From an uncultured Clostridia bacterium (GTDB taxonomy: Bacteria > Bacillota > Clostridia > Peptostreptococcales > Anaerovoracaceae): 8,757 bases of DNA. The DNA is taken from NCBI GenBank assembly GCA_934255435.1, contig CAKQNZ010000078.1, positions 1 through 8,757 on the forward strand, written 5' to 3'. The notes under the pieces were generated by a model that worked only from the letters and a program-made list of their open reading frames with translations, did no database searches and was not told where the DNA came from. Both the position numbers and the translations under genes were made by a program. Numbering within the stretch: the stretch's first letter is position 1; each line of letters opens with the position of its first letter. This document shows positions 6,324 to 8,757 of this stretch, piece after piece.

Positions 6324-6410
6324 ACAGACCGGCATTTTATATATACTGATGTTCCATGTGGAACATTCACAGATATCAACTGTGCTTTCAGCATATATAT
6401 GCCGGTCTGT
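6324..6410 (-). repeat. 87-bp cloverleaf-like inverted repeat enclosing parS site 3
   Basis: ACAGACCGGCAT 6324-6335 pairs with 6399-6410 (12 bp perfect, GC-rich). After a TTT bulge (6336-6338), 6339-6349 pairs with 6388-6398 over 11 positions with one imperfect pair. The interior holds two further hairpins: parS 3 itself (6350-6365), and CACAG 6368-6372 with CTGTG 6380-6384 (7-nt loop). The one imperfect pair is A/C on the plus strand but G/U on the minus strand, which favours an RNA made from the minus strand, the 3' trailer of noc (stop at 6448). No T-run follows, so it is not an ordinary terminator. It could also be extruded as a DNA cruciform. Confidence 0.7.
6350..6365. other. parS: parS site 3 (ParB-binding centromere)
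   Basis: TGTTCCATGTGGAACA, the third identical copy, 110 bp from site 2 and in the same orientation. It forms one arm of the cloverleaf-like inverted repeat at 6324-6410. Confidence 0.93.
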
Positions 6411-6447
6411 CGTCTTTAGGAGTTATGCCAGGAGTAGAATAAATGGC

Positions 6448-7275
6448 TTATTCATTGACTGCTGTTTTTCTAAAATGTGCAGTTCCTGTATCCGCAGCAT
6501 CCTTGGGTATCGTGATTATCACTTTCAGACTTTCGCCAAGATCTTCCTGGCTGAATGTCGCACCCTTCTCTTTCAGCTGCATGTCGTTGAATGTTTTTCT
6601 TAAAGTATTTATATAAAGCTTATAGCTTATGTGCCTTATCTTATTGAGACTCCTTTCATGCGCCTCTTTCCTGGCAAGGTATTCATCGACAAGTTTTTCC
6701 GTCTGTCTCACATTGAAGTTGTGCTTCAGCACCTTATCGAGGATCACCCTTCTCATATCGTCATCATTTATTTTAAGAAGAGCTCTCGCATGTCGCTCTG
6801 TAAGCCTGTTTTCTACAAGAAGTTTCTGGATGTCTTCCGGAAGATTCAGTATCCTTATCTTGTTTGAAATAGTGGACTGTTTTTTGCCCAGTTTTTCTGA
6901 AAGCGCCACCTGGCTTATCTGATATTTTTCCATGAGATATTTGTAAGCCTTAGCCTCTTCTATGTATCCCAGATTCTCCCGCTGTATATTTTCAACGAGA
7001 GCTATCATGCCCACTTCTTCTTCCGTGGCTTCTTTTATTATAGCCGGTACTTTAGTCAGTCCTGCCATCACAGCGGCACGCAGTCTTCTCTCCCCTGCTA
7101 TGAGAAGAAACTCTCCGCTTTCTTCTTTCCGCACTATAAGCGGCTGCAATATACCAAATTCCTTTATGGAATCTCTGAGCTCCTGAAGCTGTTCAGGTCC
7201 GAAATCCTTTCTCGGCTGATTTTCATTGACCTTTATCATATCAACAGGAACTTCAAGCGTTTTTCTGATAAACAT
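6448..7275 (-). CDS. noc: nucleoid occlusion protein Noc (ParB paralogue)
   Basis: A 275-residue ParB-family CTPase that in Bacillus binds its own sites across the chromosome and blocks FtsZ assembly over the nucleoid. The CTPase domain shows NQPRKDF (19-25), GERRLRA (61-67) and ENIQRENLGYIEEA (95-108), followed by a helix-turn-helix (about 121-165). Noc identity rests on position in the rsmG-noc-parA order and on the specificity residues Q133, K139 and R161 (Caulobacter ParB numbering 173, 179, 201), which match Noc rather than ParB. The fourth, usually K184, is N144. The chain begins almost at the CTPase domain, so the N-terminal amphipathic membrane helix of Bacillus Noc is missing. AAAGGAG (minus strand, 7281-7287) sits 5 bases before the ATG and supports this start. 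A weak promoter (TTATCA, 18 bp, TATAGA) may lie in the 100-bp gap to rsmG. Confidence 0.9.
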   Translation of the reverse strand: MFIRKTLEVPVDMIKVNENQPRKDFGPEQLQELRDSIKEFGILQPLIVRKEESGEFLLIAGERRLRAAVMAGLTKVPAIIKEATEEEVGMIALVENIQRENLGYIEEAKAYKYLMEKYQISQVALSEKLGKKQSTISNKIRILNLPEDIQKLLVENRLTERHARALLKINDDDMRRVILDKVLKHNFNVRQTEKLVDEYLARKEAHERSLNKIRHISYKLYINTLRKTFNDMQLKEKGATFSQEDLGESLKVIITIPKDAADTGTAHFRKTAVNE

Positions 7276-7357
7276 GATATCTCCTTTCCTGCTGTCTATC
7301 CCCTCTTGATTCTATATTAACAGCCTGTCCACCCTGATAAAAGCATATTCGTAATAC

Positions 7358-7389
7358 AAAAAAAGCCTTTGTTCGCTATTTCAAAGGCT
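7358..7389 (-). terminator. Rho-independent terminator of the mnmG-rsmG unit
   Basis: AGCCTTTG 7364-7371 and CAAAGGCT 7382-7389 form a perfect 8-bp stem with a 10-nt loop. On the minus strand it is followed by seven T (7358-7364). The 5' arm lies inside the last rsmG codons and the stop codon falls in the loop, so the terminator overlaps the end of the gene. It separates rsmG from noc. Confidence 0.85.
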
Positions 7390-8089
7390 CTTTTGCAGGT
7401 GTTCCCGGTTTTCTCGGATATTTCGACACTGTAGGTTTTATCTTGTTTATATATACAAGCCTGTGATCGAATGGAAAACCGTCCATATTTATTTTTTCTA
7501 TCCTCGATATATCGCCGCCCAGCTTCGCTATCGCAGCTCCCGCATCTCTTATCTCATCTTCACTGTCAGGTCCCTTGTATGCTATGAAAGTCCCGCCAGT
7601 ACTGACAAATGGAAGACAGTATTCCGAAAGCGTGCTCATATTTGCAACAGCTCTGGAAACGCATATATCGAATTTTTCTCTCATGTCCCTGCGCCGGGCC
7701 AGTTCCTCTGCTCTGCCATGCACTGCTGTTACATTCATTATCCCGGCAGCTTCACACAGCTCAGTGATTATCTTTATGCGCTTGTTCAGAGAATCCATCA
7801 GCACGAATTCTTTATCCGGGAAAACTACAGCCAGCGGCACCCCCGGAAATCCCGCTCCAGTGCCGACGTCTATTATCCTTCCGGCAGCTTTGAATTCCTC
7901 CGATGCTCCGCAGAGCAGTGAATCGATATAATGCTTCTTCACGAATTCATCTCTGTCCGTTATAGCTGTAAGATTGATATGTTCGTTTTTTTCCAGTATG
8001 CTGTCCATATAAGATCCCAGCTTCTGCATCATATCATCTGTATATGGTATATCAAGTTCTTTCAAAACGAGTTCAAGATCGTTCATCAT
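7376..8089 (-). CDS. rsmG: 16S rRNA (guanine-527 N7) methyltransferase RsmG (GidB)
   Basis: SAM-dependent methyltransferase that makes m7G527 in 16S rRNA; loss gives low-level streptomycin resistance in many bacteria. The 237-residue protein is full length. It shows INLTAI (38-43), HYIDSLLC (53-60), the SAM-binding loop DVGTGAGFPGVPLA (74-87), an acidic residue ending the next strand (VLMDS), CVSRAVA, and the hallmark tail KYPRKPGTPAKEPL. The ATG lies 5 bp after the mnmG stop, with AAAGGGA (minus strand, 8098-8105) 8 bases upstream; a second ATG follows at once, but the first is better spaced. It is co-transcribed with mnmG and ends in a terminator overlapping its last codons. Confidence 0.97.
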   Translation of the reverse strand: MMNDLELVLKELDIPYTDDMMQKLGSYMDSILEKNEHINLTAITDRDEFVKKHYIDSLLCGASEEFKAAGRIIDVGTGAGFPGVPLAVVFPDKEFVLMDSLNKRIKIITELCEAAGIMNVTAVHGRAEELARRRDMREKFDICVSRAVANMSTLSEYCLPFVSTGGTFIAYKGPDSEDEIRDAGAAIAKLGGDISRIEKINMDGFPFDHRLVYINKIKPTVSKYPRKPGTPAKEPLK

Positions 8090-8094
8090 GGCGT

Positions 8095-8757
8095 CTATCC
8101 CTTTCTTCTCATTTTTTCAAGATGTATAAGAAGTACATTTATGTCTGCCGGAGACACTCCGGATATCCTGGAAGCCTGTCCCACAGAAAGCGGTCTGAAA
8201 CTGTTGAGTTTCTGTCTGGCTTCTATCCTGAGTCCTTCTACTGCATCATAGTCGAAATCCTGGGAAAGCTTTCTATCCTCCAGCTTCCTGAACTTCTCTA
8301 TCTGCTGCTCCTGCTTTCTGATATAACCTTCATATTTTATCTGTACTTCCATCATCGACTTCTGATGCTCTGAAAGCTGTGGTCTGTCTTTGTCTACGAA
8401 GGCAAGTGAATCATATGTCACCTGCGGACGCTTCATCAGCTCCATTACCGATATGCCGTTTTTCACCGGCGTCGATCCCACTGATTCGAGATACTCGTTT
8501 ATTTCTTCAGGTTTTATGATGGTCCTTGACAGTCTCTCCGTTTCTGCAGCAACGACTTCTTTTTTCTTTAAAAATTTATCATATCTGTCTTTTTTTACTA
8601 ATCCGACCTCATATCCACGCTCTGTCAGACGCAGATCTGCGTTGTCCTGCCTCAGAACCAGCCTATATTCCGCTCTGCTGGTCATAATTCTGTAAGGTTC
8701 ATTAGTACCTTTAGTCACGAGATCGTCGATGAGAACGCCAATATAAGCCTCGCTTCT
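8095..8757 (-). CDS. mnmG: tRNA uridine-5-carboxymethylaminomethyl modification enzyme MnmG (GidA), C-terminal part
   Basis: The 3' end (220 codons) of mnmG; the gene runs off the right edge without a start. MnmG is the FAD-dependent partner of MnmE in making (carboxymethyl)aminomethyluridine at the wobble position of certain tRNAs. The first visible residues, [15 protein letters not shown], are a strongly conserved MnmG block, followed by [17 protein letters not shown] and QDNADLRLT. The C-terminal helical domain that contacts MnmE and tRNA contains YEGYIRKQ and the near-invariant segment from [15 protein letters not shown] to [17 protein letters not shown]. The FAD-binding N-terminal two thirds (family length about 620-630) lie outside. 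A GTG at 8716-8718 is an internal valine, not a start. Confidence 0.97.
   Translation of the reverse strand, partial: RSEAYIGVLIDDLVTKGTNEPYRIMTSRAEYRLVLRQDNADLRLTERGYEVGLVKKDRYDKFLKKKEVVAAETERLSRTIIKPEEINEYLESVGSTPVKNGISVMELMKRPQVTYDSLAFVDKDRPQLSEHQKSMMEVQIKYEGYIRKQEQQIEKFRKLEDRKLSQDFDYDAVEGLRIEARQKLNSFRPLSVGQASRISGVSPADINVLLIHLEKMRRKG

Noticed and set aside
6053..6447. Possible oriC in the noc-parA spacer, because it is AT-rich and origin-proximal.
   Set aside because: No cluster of TTATCCACA-type DnaA boxes is visible; TTATTCACC at 6077-6085 is a lone imperfect match.
6349..6603. Plus-strand ORF starting MFHVEHSQ (a similar MFHVEH stretch lies in a plus-strand ORF spanning 4095-4361).
   Set aside because: The MFHVEH start is simply the parS 18-mer read as codons, and the rest lies antisense to noc or parB. 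This is a familiar annotation artefact at parS sites.
7811..7824. Partial match to the Bacillus Noc site (TTATCCGGGAAAA) inside rsmG.
   Set aside because: Only one half fits ATTTCCCGGGAAAT and the palindrome is broken. It falls in a normal coding stretch.
1..8757. CRISPR array, insertion sequence, tRNA or rRNA gene, or defence system.
   Set aside because: No regularly spaced repeats, transposase motifs, tRNA T-arm signature or rRNA-like sequence were seen. The genes are core chromosomal genes.

Overview
This is a chromosomal segment next to the replication origin of a Bacillota bacterium, most likely a member of the Clostridia. Evidence: on the minus strand the order mnmG - rsmG - noc - parA(soj) - parB(spo0J) is the classic origin-proximal order of Firmicutes (in Bacillus subtilis gidA-gidB-noc-soj-spo0J). 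AGA and ATA codons are frequent, base composition is moderate, and ribosome binding sites are strong GGAG/GGAGG. I cannot name the genus. No DnaA-box cluster is visible, so oriC itself seems to lie outside.

Layout. (1) 8-703, plus strand: a PlsC-type acyltransferase. (2) 704-998: a gene-free spacer between convergent genes. It holds a GC-rich segment that folds like a structured RNA on the plus strand, then a strong terminator hairpin serving mainly the minus strand. (3) 999-1697, minus: a GntR/FCD regulator with its own promoter. (4) 1698-1990: a spacer with the gntR promoter and a neat three-way-junction inverted repeat. (5) 1991-2770, minus: a DUF5684-like membrane protein. (6) 2959-4248, minus: pgeF (YfiH/LACC1 family) and a SprT-like metalloprotease, directly downstream of parB and perhaps read from the parAB transcript. 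(7) 4307-6052, minus: parB and parA, abutting. (8) 6053-6447: a 395-bp AT-rich gene-free region holding two of the three parS sites, several inverted repeats and a minus-strand terminator. (9) 6448-7275, minus: noc. (10) 7376-8757, minus: rsmG and the 3' end of mnmG, closed by a terminator that overlaps the rsmG stop.

How it works together. ParA and ParB with the three 16-bp sites (TGTTCCATGTGGAACA at 4273, 6240 and 6350) form a complete chromosomal ParABS module. Noc is the ParB paralogue that normally couples division-site choice to the nucleoid. MnmG and RsmG modify tRNA and 16S rRNA, and are neighbours of this module by old conserved order rather than by function.

The gene content is ordinary. 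The unusual material is in the spacers: a parS embedded in an 87-bp cloverleaf-like inverted repeat, a separate 14-bp inverted repeat bracketing both parS sites, a perfect 16-bp palindrome between them, a candidate noncoding RNA after plsC, a three-way-junction element upstream of gntR, and a Noc that lacks the usual N-terminal membrane-targeting helix.
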